A program made the translations under genes and the position numbers. The notes beneath the pieces were generated by a model that saw only the letters and a program-made list of their open reading frames with translations, searched no databases and was not told the DNA's origin. 32,330 nt of DNA from Actinomycetes bacterium (GTDB taxonomy: Bacteria > Actinomycetota > Actinomycetes > S36-B12 > CAIYMF01): the NCBI GenBank assembly GCA_021784035.1, contig JAJXTD010000008.1:1-32330 (forward strand), in the 5' to 3' direction. This document shows, one piece after another, positions 7,385 through 14,907 of this stretch (positions are counted from its first letter, which is position 1; each line of letters opens with the position of its first letter).

Positions 7385-9247
7385 TCAGGCCTCGGGGGCG
7401 GCGTCGGCGGCGAGGTCGGCCAGCGCGGCGGAGACGTCGGCCTGGACGTCGCGCAGCAGCGCCGCCTCCGCCCCGCGGTCGCCGACCTTCGCGACGATGA
7501 CGCGCACGCTCCCCCGCGCCGTCGCCTCGTCGAGCGCGTGGACGAGGCCGGTGACGTCGTCGACGACGGTGACGTCGTCGACGGCCGCGGCCCGCGCCAC
7601 GGCCGCGAGGTCGAGACCGAGCGGGGTGCCGAAGACCCGCTCGAAGTGCTCGGTGCCCGCCTGCTCGAGCTGCCCGAAGATCCCGCCGCCGTCGTTGTCG
7701 ACGACGACGATCACGAGGTCCGGGCGCGGCTCGTCGTCGCCGACGAGCAGGCCGTTGTGGTCGTGCAGGAACGCGAGGTCGCCGAGCAGTGCGTACGCCG
7801 TGCCGCCCGTGACGCTGATGACCTCGGCGCCGCCCTCGTCGTCGACGCTGACCGCGGTGCGCGTCGACTGGTGCGCGAGCGCCGCGCCCCACGCCGTCGA
7901 GACGAGCCCGTCGATGCCCGAGGTGCCGCGGTTGCCGACGACGTACGGCGCGTCCTCGGACTCGCGCACGCGGGCGAACGCCTCGAGGTGCCGGACCGGC
8001 CACGACGCCGCGGCGAGCAGCAGGGCGCTGGAGTCGAGCACGTCCCAGAGCGTGCGGGCGACGTCGGGGCCGGTGAGGCCCGCGGCGTCGTCGAGCCGCT
8101 TGGACACCGCGGCCGCGGCGCGGGCGTCGGCGGCGAGCCACGAGTCGAGCCAGGCGTCGTCGTAGTCCTCGTAGGCCCCCGGTGGCTCGGGCACGACGGA
8201 CACGAACAGGGTGGCATTGCGGGTCGGGTCCGGGCGGCGGACGGCGGCGCGCTCGTCGGCCACCACCACCAACGGCGCCTCGCGGACCATCCGCAGCACC
8301 GACCGCGACAGGCCGGGGGTGCCCACGCACACGACGATCTCGGGCCGGTGCGCGGCGGCGAACGCGTCGTCGGCGAGCAGCAGCGGCCCGTGGGCGAGCG
8401 CGGTGTCGCCGGACCGCGCGTTGCCGCTCGGCTCGCTGAGCAGCGGCCAGCCGCACGCCTCCGCGAGCGCGATCGCGGCGTCGCTGGTCTCGACGTCGGC
8501 CACGTCGCCGACCACGACGACCCCACGGGTCGGGACGACGTGGTCGAGGTCGGTCTCCGGGCCGGAGAGCAGCGCGAGGATCTCGTCGAGCGGCTGCGCC
8601 GCCGCCATGCCGAGGCGGGCGTCCACCGCGACCGGCACGCGCTCGGCCGGCTCGGTTCCCAGCGGGGCGAGACCGAGCGGCTCGACCCAGGTCTCGTCGG
8701 CGTCGGGCACGAGCGGCTCGCGGAACGCGACGTTGAGGTGCACCGGGCCCGAGTCGGCCACCTCGGTGGCGACCGCCACGGCCCGGGCGACGACCGAGCG
8801 CCAGTAGCGGACCTGGCCCGCGCGCGGCTCCGCGACCGCGACCTCGTGCGACCACCGCACGCCGCTGCCGAAGAACCGCGCCTGGTCGATCGTCTGGCTG
8901 GCCCCTGTGTCGCGCAGCTCGGCGGGGCGGTCGGCGGTGACGACGATGACCGGCACGTCGGCGTAGGACGCCTCGACGACCGCCGGCGCGAGGTTCGCGA
9001 CGGCCGTGCCGCTCGTGACGACGACGGCCACCGGCTCGCGGGCGACCTTCGCGAGGCCGAGCGCGAGGAAGCCGGCGCTGCGCTCGTCGATACGGACGTG
9101 CAGGCGCAGGTCGCCGCGCGCGTCCGCGTCGGCCAGGGCGATGGCCAGCGCCGCGCTCCGGCTGCCGGGCGCGAGCACGACCTCGGTGACACCGTTGGCC
9201 ACGAGCTCGTCGACGAGGACCCGGGCCATCGCGGTGGACGGGTTCAC
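7385..9247 (-). CDS. menD: SEPHCHC synthase (MenD)
   Basis: Thiamine-diphosphate enzyme joining isochorismate and 2-oxoglutarate to give SEPHCHC, the second step of menaquinone synthesis. The ORF-track frame runs 300 codons too far upstream. The GTG at 9247 overlaps the menC stop as GTGA and yields the classic N-terminus NPSTAMARVLVDEL, so I place the start there. The 620 residues include APGSRSAAL (Pyr domain) and a C-terminal PP domain with GDLAFLHDHNGLL and VVDNDGGGIF, which bind magnesium-diphosphate. It is somewhat longer than many MenD proteins, with Ala/Asp-rich loops near the C-terminus. Cytoplasmic. Co-transcribed with the small ORF and menC. Confidence 0.95.
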   Translation of the reverse strand: MNPSTAMARVLVDELVANGVTEVVLAPGSRSAALAIALADADARGDLRLHVRIDERSAGFLALGLAKVAREPVAVVVTSGTAVANLAPAVVEASYADVPVIVVTADRPAELRDTGASQTIDQARFFGSGVRWSHEVAVAEPRAGQVRYWRSVVARAVAVATEVADSGPVHLNVAFREPLVPDADETWVEPLGLAPLGTEPAERVPVAVDARLGMAAAQPLDEILALLSGPETDLDHVVPTRGVVVVGDVADVETSDAAIALAEACGWPLLSEPSGNARSGDTALAHGPLLLADDAFAAAHRPEIVVCVGTPGLSRSVLRMVREAPLVVVADERAAVRRPDPTRNATLFVSVVPEPPGAYEDYDDAWLDSWLAADARAAAAVSKRLDDAAGLTGPDVARTLWDVLDSSALLLAAASWPVRHLEAFARVRESEDAPYVVGNRGTSGIDGLVSTAWGAALAHQSTRTAVSVDDEGGAEVISVTGGTAYALLGDLAFLHDHNGLLVGDDEPRPDLVIVVVDNDGGGIFGQLEQAGTEHFERVFGTPLGLDLAAVARAAAVDDVTVVDDVTGLVHALDEATARGSVRVIVAKVGDRGAEAALLRDVQADVSAALADLAADAAPEA

Positions 9248-10245
9248 GACCGCTCCCCCAGCACGTCGAGGCACCGGCCGAGCCGGTCGAGCCACCACCG
9301 GGCCCGCGACCCGTCGACGCGGGACCGGGCCTCGGACAGCCGCGTCGGATCGGGGGCGTGGCGCACGACCGACAGTCTGCCGTCCCGCGGCAGGGCCGTC
9401 TGCCCGGTCAGGTCGGCCGCGAGCAGCCGCCCCGTACCGAAGCCGCAGGCGTACGGCGCGTCCGGCAGCGCGGCGGCGAGCGCGAGGCCGGCCGAGAGCC
9501 CCACGGTCGAGTCGAGCGCGCCGCTGACCGTCACGGGGAGCCCCACCGCCTCCGCCACGGCGAGCGAGCGGCGTACGCCGCCCATCGGGACGGCCTTGAG
9601 CACGAGGACGTCGGCCGCCGCGCGCACGCGGTCGGCGAGGTCGCCGGCGGCGTCCGCGGCGAGGCGCACGCCCTCGTCGACGGCGAGGCGCACCTCGGTG
9701 CGGCCCCGCAGCGCCGCCATGTCCTCGAGCGTCGCGCACGGCTGCTCGGCGTACTCGAGGCCCTCGGCGATGTCGTCGAGCACGGCCAGCCGGACGGCTG
9801 CCTCGTCGACCGTCCAGGCGCCGTTGACGTCGACGCGCACGCGGCCACCCGCCGCCCCGCAGTCGTCGAGCGCGGCGCGCACGGCGGCCACCCGGGCGAC
9901 GTCCTCGGCGAACGCCTGGCCGCGCTCGCCGACCTTGACCTTCACCGTCGTGCAGCCGTCGGCCGTGACGGCGTCGACGACGAGCCGCGTGACCGTCCCG
10001 GGGTCGAGCGCCGGGACGATCGCGTTGACCTCGACGCTGTCGCGGCGCGGTGCGGGCCAGTCGTCCCGGGCCGCCTCGAGCGCCCCCTCGAGCCAGCGGG
10101 CGGCCGTGGTGTCGTCGTACTCCGGGAAGGGCGCCCACTCGCCCCACGTCCCGCCGACCCGCAGCAGCACCCCCTCGCGCAGCTCGGTGCCGCGGAAGCG
10201 GCGGGACAGCGGGAGGGCGAACGGGACCGCGTCGTCGACGCTCAT
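9244..10245 (-). CDS. menC: o-Succinylbenzoate synthase
   Basis: Enolase-superfamily dehydratase producing o-succinylbenzoate. From the ATG at 10245 the protein has 333 residues. The catalytic set is complete: lysines in TVKVKVG (K102/K104), metal ligands D139 in VDVNGAW, E167 in EYAEQP and D190 in VDEG, and the second catalytic lysine in VLKAVP (about K217). The ORF track begins nine codons earlier at a GTG. I prefer the ATG because it overlaps the upstream small ORF stop as ATGA, like the other couplings here. Its stop overlaps menD by four bases. Confidence 0.93.
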   Translation of the reverse strand: MSVDDAVPFALPLSRRFRGTELREGVLLRVGGTWGEWAPFPEYDDTTAARWLEGALEAARDDWPAPRRDSVEVNAIVPALDPGTVTRLVVDAVTADGCTTVKVKVGERGQAFAEDVARVAAVRAALDDCGAAGGRVRVDVNGAWTVDEAAVRLAVLDDIAEGLEYAEQPCATLEDMAALRGRTEVRLAVDEGVRLAADAAGDLADRVRAAADVLVLKAVPMGGVRRSLAVAEAVGLPVTVSGALDSTVGLSAGLALAAALPDAPYACGFGTGRLLAADLTGQTALPRDGRLSVVRHAPDPTRLSEARSRVDGSRARWWLDRLGRCLDVLGERS

Positions 10246-10544
10246 CCGAGACCCGACACGAACGCGCACCACAGCGCCTTGGCCCGCTGGAGCAGCGTGG
10301 GCGCCGGCTCGTCCGGCGCGGCGGCCGACCCGCCGCTCGCGGGGTCCGTCGGCGGGCGTCGTGCGGCGTCGTCCTCGGCGCGCGGGTCCCCCGAGGGGGA
10401 CGGGCCCGGCCCGGGCCGGGTCGTCATGACCGCACCGCGCGCGTCGGGAGCGGGTGACGGGTGCGCGGGTCCATCGGCGTCCTCCGTCCGGACCGGCCCG
10501 GCCGGCGGCGCGGGCTCGCGCCGCGCGGGGTGGGGCGCGCTCAT
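10242..10544 (-). CDS. Small Pro/Ala-rich protein coupled to menC, function unknown
   Basis: A 100-residue frame from an ATG at 10544 whose TGA overlaps the menC ATG as ATGA. Residues 1-80 are Pro/Ala/Asp-rich and probably disordered. The end, LLQRAKALWCAFVSGLG, is a short amphipathic or hydrophobic segment that looks like a membrane-touching or partner-binding tail. An in-frame ATG at 10427 would give a 61-residue form. A -10-like TAGGCT lies five bases before the 10544 ATG. I do not recognise the family. The exact stop/start overlap and lack of other content argue that it is translated, perhaps mainly to deliver ribosomes to menC. Confidence 0.5.
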   Translation of the reverse strand: MSAPHPARREPAPPAGPVRTEDADGPAHPSPAPDARGAVMTTRPGPGPSPSGDPRAEDDAARRPPTDPASGGSAAAPDEPAPTLLQRAKALWCAFVSGLG

Positions 10545-10549
10545 CGGCC

Positions 10550-10559
10550 AGCCTAGGCT
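10550..10559. promoter_or_regulatory. Symmetric -10 element shared by divergent men operons
   Basis: AGCCTAGGCT is a perfect 10-bp palindrome containing TAGGCT on both strands. On the plus strand the hexamer (10554-10559) ends seven bases before the menE GTG. On the minus strand it (10555-10550) ends five bases before the small-ORF ATG. Only 22 bp separate the two start codons, so one element probably serves both directions and both mRNAs would be leaderless or nearly so. Confidence 0.6.
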
Positions 10560-10566
10560 GCGGGAC

Positions 10567-11802
10567 GTGAGCGGGCAGGACGGGGACGGCGGGGCGCCGC
10601 GGGGCGCCGGCCGCCCCGTGCGGCTCCTCGAGGTCGTGCCCGGGCTAGCCGGGGCGGCCACCCTCCTCGCTTCGCTTCCCGACGCCCTCGCCGGTGCCGG
10701 GCCCGCGCTCGGTGTCGCGCCCGCGGGGGACGACACCGCCGCCGCGCGTGCCCGCGACGCCGTCGTCGGCGGCGGTCGCGGCGAGGGGGCCAGGACGGTC
10801 GCTGCCGACGTCGCCGTCGTCCTCGCGACGAGCGGGTCCACCGGCCGGCCCCGAGGCGTGCAGCTCCCCGCCGCGGCGCTCCTGGCCTCCGCCCGCGCGA
10901 CGTACGCCCGGCTCGGCGGCCCCGGGGCCTGGCTGCTGGCGCTGCCCGTGACGGGGGTCGGCGGGCTGCAGGTCCTCGTGCGCTCGCTCGTCGCCGAGGT
11001 CGAGCCGCTCGTGCTCGCGTCGGTCGGCGGTGCCGGCCGCTTCGACCCGCGCGAGTTCGCCGACCTCACGTGGCGCCTCGACCCGTCGCTGCCGGCGTAC
11101 ACCTCGATCGTGCCGGCCCAGGCCGCGCGGCTCCTCGCCGACGAGGCAGGTCTCGCCGCGCTGCGGGCGTACGAGGCCGTGCTGCTCGGCGGGGCACGAA
11201 CGCCACCGGCGCTGCTGGCCCGGCTGCGCGAGCACCACGTGGCCGCCGTCACGACGTACGGCATGACCGAGACCTGCGGTGGGGCGGTGTACGACGGCCG
11301 TCCGCTCGACGGGGTCGGCGTACGCGTCCTGGACCCCGACGAGCGGGGCGTCGGGCGCCTCGCCCTCACCGGCCCGACGATCGCGCGCGGCTACCTCGGC
11401 GACGACGGGCTCACCCGCGCCACGTTCGTCGACGGCGCGCACCTGACGGGCGACCTCGGCCGCGTGACCGACGGCGTGGTCGAGGTGCTCGGCCGGCTCG
11501 ACGACGTCGTGCAGGTCGGCGGCGTCAACGTCGCCGTGCAGGCCGTCGAGGACCTGCTCCTGTCGGTCAACCGCGACGCGTGCGTGCTCGCCGCACCCGA
11601 CGACGAGTGGGGCCACCGGCTGACGGCGTACGTCGTGGACCCGGCCGACGGCGGCGAGGTGGCGACCGACGCGGCGCTGGCCGCGCTGGTGGCCGACCGT
11701 CTCGGCCGAGCCGCCGTACCCCGCACCTGGGTGCGGCTGGACGCGATCCCCCACCTCCCCAACGGCAAGCCCGACCGCGAGTCGCTGCGCCGGCTCGGCT
11801 GA
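10567..11802 (+). CDS. menE: o-Succinylbenzoate-CoA ligase
   Basis: Adenylate-forming ligase activating o-succinylbenzoate as its CoA ester. The GTG at 10567 gives 411 residues. Motifs in order: P-loop TSGSTGRPRGV (88-98), TTYGMTETCGG (229-239), the ATP-binding aspartate in HLTGDLG (about 292-298), and the C-terminal catalytic lysine in LPNGKPDR (K401). The adenylation domain is compact, as is usual for MenE. The ORF track extends 400 codons upstream into menC antisense and should be ignored. Start choice rests on TAGGCT seven bases upstream and a plausible N-terminus; a GTG at codon 18 is the alternative. Followed by a strong hairpin and menA. Confidence 0.92.
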   Translation: MSGQDGDGGAPRGAGRPVRLLEVVPGLAGAATLLASLPDALAGAGPALGVAPAGDDTAAARARDAVVGGGRGEGARTVAADVAVVLATSGSTGRPRGVQLPAAALLASARATYARLGGPGAWLLALPVTGVGGLQVLVRSLVAEVEPLVLASVGGAGRFDPREFADLTWRLDPSLPAYTSIVPAQAARLLADEAGLAALRAYEAVLLGGARTPPALLARLREHHVAAVTTYGMTETCGGAVYDGRPLDGVGVRVLDPDERGVGRLALTGPTIARGYLGDDGLTRATFVDGAHLTGDLGRVTDGVVEVLGRLDDVVQVGGVNVAVQAVEDLLLSVNRDACVLAAPDDEWGHRLTAYVVDPADGGEVATDAALAALVADRLGRAAVPRTWVRLDAIPHLPNGKPDRESLRRLG

Positions 11803-11823
11803 GGCGCGCCCGGCTCCAGCGGG

Positions 11824-11856
11824 GGGCCGCAGGTGCGTCCCGCTCCCCTGCGGCCC
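11824..11856 (+). terminator. Strong hairpin between menE and menA
   Basis: GGGCCGCAGG and CCTGCGGCCC form a perfect 10-bp stem with a 13-nt loop, 21 nt after the menE stop. There is no T-run. It probably ends or attenuates the menE transcript, with menA read from its own start signal at about 11906. Confidence 0.5.
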
Positions 11857-11905
11857 GTCCATCGACGCCGGCGGGGCACCGTCATGCGGATCCGGCCCGG
11901 CCTGA

Positions 11906-11911
11906 CAGACT
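11906..11911 (+). promoter_or_regulatory. Weak -10-like element before menA (CAGACT)
   Basis: CAGACT ends eight bases before the menA GTG, repeating the close spacing seen at menF and menE. The first base departs from TAnnnT, so confidence is low. No Shine-Dalgarno sequence precedes the GTG. Confidence 0.3.
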
Positions 11912-11919
11912 CGGGCGTT

Positions 11920-12954
11920 GTGGCGACCGTCGGGCAGTGGGTGCAGGGCGCGCGGCCGCGGACGCTGCCGGCGGCGGTCGCGCCGGTGCTCGTGGGCACG
12001 GCCGTGGCGTACTACTCCCTCGCCGACGTGCTGCGGTCCCACGGCTGGTTCGCCTACTCCCCGCTCGTCGCGGACCCGGGCCCCGTCCCCGCCAGCGGCG
12101 TGTTCGGGACGCAGCTCGGCGTCGGGCAGATCCCCGAGCTGGTCGCCGACCACGCCAGCCTGACCTACGGCGCACTGGCCGTGCGCGCGCTGCTCGCGCT
12201 CGTCGTCGCCCTCGCGCTGCAGGTCGGGGTCAACTACGCCAACGACTACAGCGACGGCATCCGCGGCACCGACGACGCCCGGGTCGGCCCGGTGCGCCTC
12301 GTCGGCCAGGGCCTCGCCGCACCGCGGCAGGTCAAGCTCGCCGCGTTCGCGTCCTTCGGTGTCGCCGCGCTCGCCGGCCTCGTCCTCGTGCTCGTCACGC
12401 AGGCGTGGTGGCTCGTGCTCGTCGGCCTCGCGGCCATCGTCGCGGCCTGGCTCTACACCGGCGGGCCGCGGCCCTACGGCTACGCCGGGCTCGGCGAGCT
12501 GTTCGTGTTCGTGTTCTTCGGGCCCGTCGCGGTCGTGGGGTCGGCGTACGTCCAGACCCTGCAGGTCACGTGGCTCGCGGTGGCCGGCGGCGTCGCCTGC
12601 GGCGCGCTGTCGGTCGCGATCCTGCTCGCGAACAACCTGCGCGACATCCCCACCGACACCGTGGCGGGCAAGCACACGCTCGCCGTCCGCCTCGGCGACC
12701 GCGGGACGCGTACGGCGTACGCCGTCACGGTCGCGACGCCGTACGTCGTCGTGCTGGCCGTCGCTGCCGGCGGGGTGCCCTGGGCGCTCGTGGCGCTCGC
12801 GTCGCTGCCCCTGGCCGTGCGGCCGATCCGCGTCGTGCGCTCGGGCGCCGTCGGCCGCGAACTCGTCCGGGTGCTCGCCGGCACCGGGAGACTGCTGCTC
12901 GGCTACTCCGTCTCCCTCGGCCTCGGCCTCGTCGTGGCGGCCCTCGTCGGGTAG
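11920..12954 (+). CDS. menA: 1,4-Dihydroxy-2-naphthoate polyprenyltransferase
   Basis: Integral membrane prenyltransferase attaching the polyprenyl tail to DHNA. From the GTG at 11920 the protein has 344 residues. GARPRTLPAAVAPVLVG opens helix 1, NYANDYSDGIRGTD (about 105-118) is the first Asp-rich prenyl-diphosphate/Mg site, and NNLRDIPTDTVAGKHTLA is the second. About eight to nine hydrophobic helices follow the UbiA fold. Residues 32-82 form an unusually long loop between helices 1 and 2. The ORF-track start 29 codons earlier lacks conserved sequence. It converges on the DUF4229 gene with an 8-bp gap. Confidence 0.94.
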   Translation: MATVGQWVQGARPRTLPAAVAPVLVGTAVAYYSLADVLRSHGWFAYSPLVADPGPVPASGVFGTQLGVGQIPELVADHASLTYGALAVRALLALVVALALQVGVNYANDYSDGIRGTDDARVGPVRLVGQGLAAPRQVKLAAFASFGVAALAGLVLVLVTQAWWLVLVGLAAIVAAWLYTGGPRPYGYAGLGELFVFVFFGPVAVVGSAYVQTLQVTWLAVAGGVACGALSVAILLANNLRDIPTDTVAGKHTLAVRLGDRGTRTAYAVTVATPYVVVLAVAAGGVPWALVALASLPLAVRPIRVVRSGAVGRELVRVLAGTGRLLLGYSVSLGLGLVVAALVG

Positions 12955-12962
12955 CCGCGTCC

Positions 12963-13376
12963 TCAGCGGGAGGGCGGGGCGGCGTCGTCGCCGGCCCGGG
13001 CCGGCGGCGGATCGCCGAGGTCGTCCAGGTCGTCGAGGTCGTCGTCCTCGGCCCGGGCGGTGGCGTCGATCCGGGCGTTGACGCCCTTGACCGCCGTCGT
13101 GATGCCGAGCACGGCCCCCTCGCGCGGGCGGGTCAGCGCGAACGCCGAGACCACGCCCGAGACCAGGAACGCGAACAGCAGCAGCCACACGCCGCGCAGC
13201 CCCACCAGGTAGAGCACGGTCCCGACCGCCGCGAGCATCGCGAGGCGCAGCAGCGTGTAGACGACCACCGGGTGCTGGCGGGCGAGCGGGCCGGCACCGG
13301 CCTCGGGGGCGTCGACCGCGGCGGCGTCGGGTGCGGCCGGCTCGGCCGGCTCGGGGCTGCTGGCGGGATCGGTCAC
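12963..13376 (-). CDS. DUF4229 family small membrane protein
   Basis: A 137-residue protein from a GTG at 13376. It has an Ala/Pro/Glu-rich N-terminus (1-32), two hydrophobic helices (about 40-60 and 63-82, YTLLRLAMLAAVGTVLYLVG) and an acidic tail with DDDLDDLDDLGD. The double helix followed by TRPREGAV is what I know as DUF4229, found beside men and cytochrome c genes in actinobacteria. Function unknown. The start is favoured over the track's earlier one because TACCGT lies exactly seven bases upstream and the conserved region is complete. Confidence 0.75.
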   Translation of the reverse strand: MTDPASSPEPAEPAAPDAAAVDAPEAGAGPLARQHPVVVYTLLRLAMLAAVGTVLYLVGLRGVWLLLFAFLVSGVVSAFALTRPREGAVLGITTAVKGVNARIDATARAEDDDLDDLDDLGDPPPARAGDDAAPPSR

Positions 13377-13383
13377 GCGCACC

Positions 13384-13389
13384 ACGGTA
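13384..13389 (-). promoter_or_regulatory. -10 element positioned for a leaderless DUF4229 mRNA (TACCGT)
   Basis: TACCGT on the minus strand ends seven bases before the GTG at 13376. No ribosome binding site lies between them. Same geometry as menE and the HAD gene. Confidence 0.4.
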
Positions 13390-13437
13390 CGTCGCGCCCG
13401 CGGGCGCCGGGGGCACGGCCCCCCGCGGCGGAGCGGG

Positions 13438-13833
13438 TCAGTGCCCGTCCTCGGCGCTCTCCGGGTCGCGGCCCTCGGCGGCCGTCGGACCCTCCCGGCG
13501 GTCGCGGCGATCGCGGCGGTCACGCATCTTGCGCGACCACTCGTCGTCGGCGAGCTTGCGCAGGAACGTCGGGTCGTCGTCGGGCGCGACCGGCGCGCGC
13601 GAGCGGCGGGGCAGGACCCGGGCGACGGAGCCGCCCGGCACCCCCGAGGGCTCCCGGGCCGGCCGGCCGGCGAGCAGCCACGCCACCGCGCCGAGGAACG
13701 GGACCAGCACGATGACGACCAGCCAGACCCACTTGGGCAGCGCGCGCGTCAGGGCTCCGGGGATGAGCAGGCAGTCGATGAACGCGTACAGCGTCACGAC
13801 GACGGGGACCGCGTAGAGCAGGAACCTCGCCAT
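13438..13833 (-). CDS. PLDc_N-type small membrane protein
   Basis: A 131-residue protein. Residues 1-57 contain two membrane helices (FLLYAVPVVVTLYAFIDC and WVWLVVIVLVPFLGAVAWLL) separated by ALPKW, matching the phospholipase-D-nuclease N-terminal (PLDc_N) pattern. The rest is charged, with DDEWSRKMRDRRDRRDRREG near the end. There is no phospholipase HKD motif, so it is not an enzyme of that class. The ATG at 13833 has GGGAGG eight bases upstream; the track's GTG three codons earlier lies on top of that ribosome binding site. A TACTCT at 13867-13872 could be its -10. Found near ccsB in related gene orders; role unknown. Confidence 0.75.
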   Translation of the reverse strand: MARFLLYAVPVVVTLYAFIDCLLIPGALTRALPKWVWLVVIVLVPFLGAVAWLLAGRPAREPSGVPGGSVARVLPRRSRAPVAPDDDPTFLRKLADDEWSRKMRDRRDRRDRREGPTAAEGRDPESAEDGH

Positions 13834-13889
13834 GCCCGTCACCTCCCGTTGCCGACCGACACCATGAGAGTACGTCGGACTCGGGAAGT

Positions 13890-13909
13890 GCGCCGCCGGT
13901 GGGCGGCGC
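13890..13909 (-). terminator. Hairpin after ccsB
   Basis: GCGCCGCC-GGTG-GGCGGCGC is a perfect 8-bp GC stem with a 4-nt loop, 8 nt beyond the ccsB stop. It is well placed to end the heme/cytochrome c operon before the PLDc_N gene. There is no T-tract. Confidence 0.5.
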
Positions 13910-13917
13910 CGACGTCG

Positions 13918-14907
13918 TCAGACGCCGGCGTAGGAGTGCAGGCCGGTGATGAGGATGTTCACGCCGAAGTAGTTGAACAGGAAGCATCCGAACGCGACGA
14001 GCGCGATGATCGCGGCCTTGCGGCCCTTCCAGCCCACGGTCGCGCGGGCGTGGAGGTAGGCGGCGTAGGCGACCCAGGTGATGAACGCCCAGGTCTCCTT
14101 CGGGTCCCAGCCCCAGTAGCGGCCCCAGGCGTTCTCCGCCCAGATCGCGCCGGCGACGATCGCGAACGTCCACAGCGGGAACATGAACGCGTGGATCCGG
14201 TAGGCCATCGCGTCGAGCCGGGGCGACTCGGGCAGGCGGCGGGCCAGCCAGTCGAGGCGGTAGGGCCGGCCCAGCCGCGCGCGGCGCTCCCCCGCGTCGG
14301 CCACGAGGAACAGCAGCGTCACCGCGGCGCCGACCGCGAAGGCACCCCCGCAGATCATCGCCGCGGAGACGTGGATCACGAGCCAGTAGGACTTGAGCGC
14401 GGGGACGAGCTGCTCGGCGTCGGTGTAGAGGAACGTCATCGCCGCACCGAGCGTGAGCAGCACCGGTGTCACGACGAAGACGCCGAGCCAGCGCACGTCA
14501 CGGCGCAGCGAGATCACGAGGAACGTGGCGGCGACGGCGAACGCGGACGCGGTGGAGAACTCGCACATGTTGCCCCACGGCGCACGCTGCACCGACAGGC
14601 CACGCAGCAGCACGCCGACCCCGAGCAGGAGCGTGCCGAGCCAGGTGAGCGACATGCCGATGTTGCCGGCGCGGCGACCGGGCGGCAGCGCCCCGTCGTC
14701 CGGGCCGCCCACGGCGATCTCGACCTTCGTCGCGACCGCGACGCCGCCGACGCCCTGCTCCGCCGGCGCGGCGGCCACGGGGACCAGGTCGCGGCCACGC
14801 AGGGCCGCGAAGCCGACCGCGAACGCGATCATCGCGATCGTGTAGGCGGCCATGGCGCCGTACACGAGGTAGTTGCTGTACGTCGCCAGCGTCTCGTTGA
14901 CCGTCAC
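13918..14907 (-). CDS. ccsB: Cytochrome c biogenesis protein CcsB/CcsA (ResC)
   Basis: Heme-handling subunit of System II cytochrome c synthetase. It brings heme to the outer face of the membrane for attachment to CXXCH motifs. The 329-residue protein has about eight hydrophobic helices and the tryptophan-rich heme motif WGRYWGWDPKETWAF, diagnostic of the CcsA/CcmC/CcmF family. Conserved histidines flank it (YRIHAFMFP; VIHVSAAMI). The ORF track merges this frame with resB and ccdA antisense. The real start is the GTG at 14907, which overlaps the resB stop as GTGA and has GAGGAG five bases upstream. Last gene of the chain. Confidence 0.94.
   Translation of the reverse strand: MTVNETLATYSNYLVYGAMAAYTIAMIAFAVGFAALRGRDLVPVAAAPAEQGVGGVAVATKVEIAVGGPDDGALPPGRRAGNIGMSLTWLGTLLLGVGVLLRGLSVQRAPWGNMCEFSTASAFAVAATFLVISLRRDVRWLGVFVVTPVLLTLGAAMTFLYTDAEQLVPALKSYWLVIHVSAAMICGGAFAVGAAVTLLFLVADAGERRARLGRPYRLDWLARRLPESPRLDAMAYRIHAFMFPLWTFAIVAGAIWAENAWGRYWGWDPKETWAFITWVAYAAYLHARATVGWKGRKAAIIALVAFGCFLFNYFGVNILITGLHSYAGV

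Noticed and set aside
7385-10147. Apparent menC-menD fusion in one 920-codon frame
   Set aside because: The N-terminal 300 codons are menC read in the wrong frame. The MenD N-terminus NPSTAMARVLVDEL begins at a GTG overlapping the menC stop.
7538-10429. 963-codon plus-strand ORF opposite menD-menC, and similar long ORFs (27410-29797 upstream part, 13918-17040, 27359-30865)
   Set aside because: Shadows caused by very high GC. Their translations are Arg/Ala/Gly/Asp-rich with no domains, and genes with intact catalytic motifs lie on the other frame or strand.
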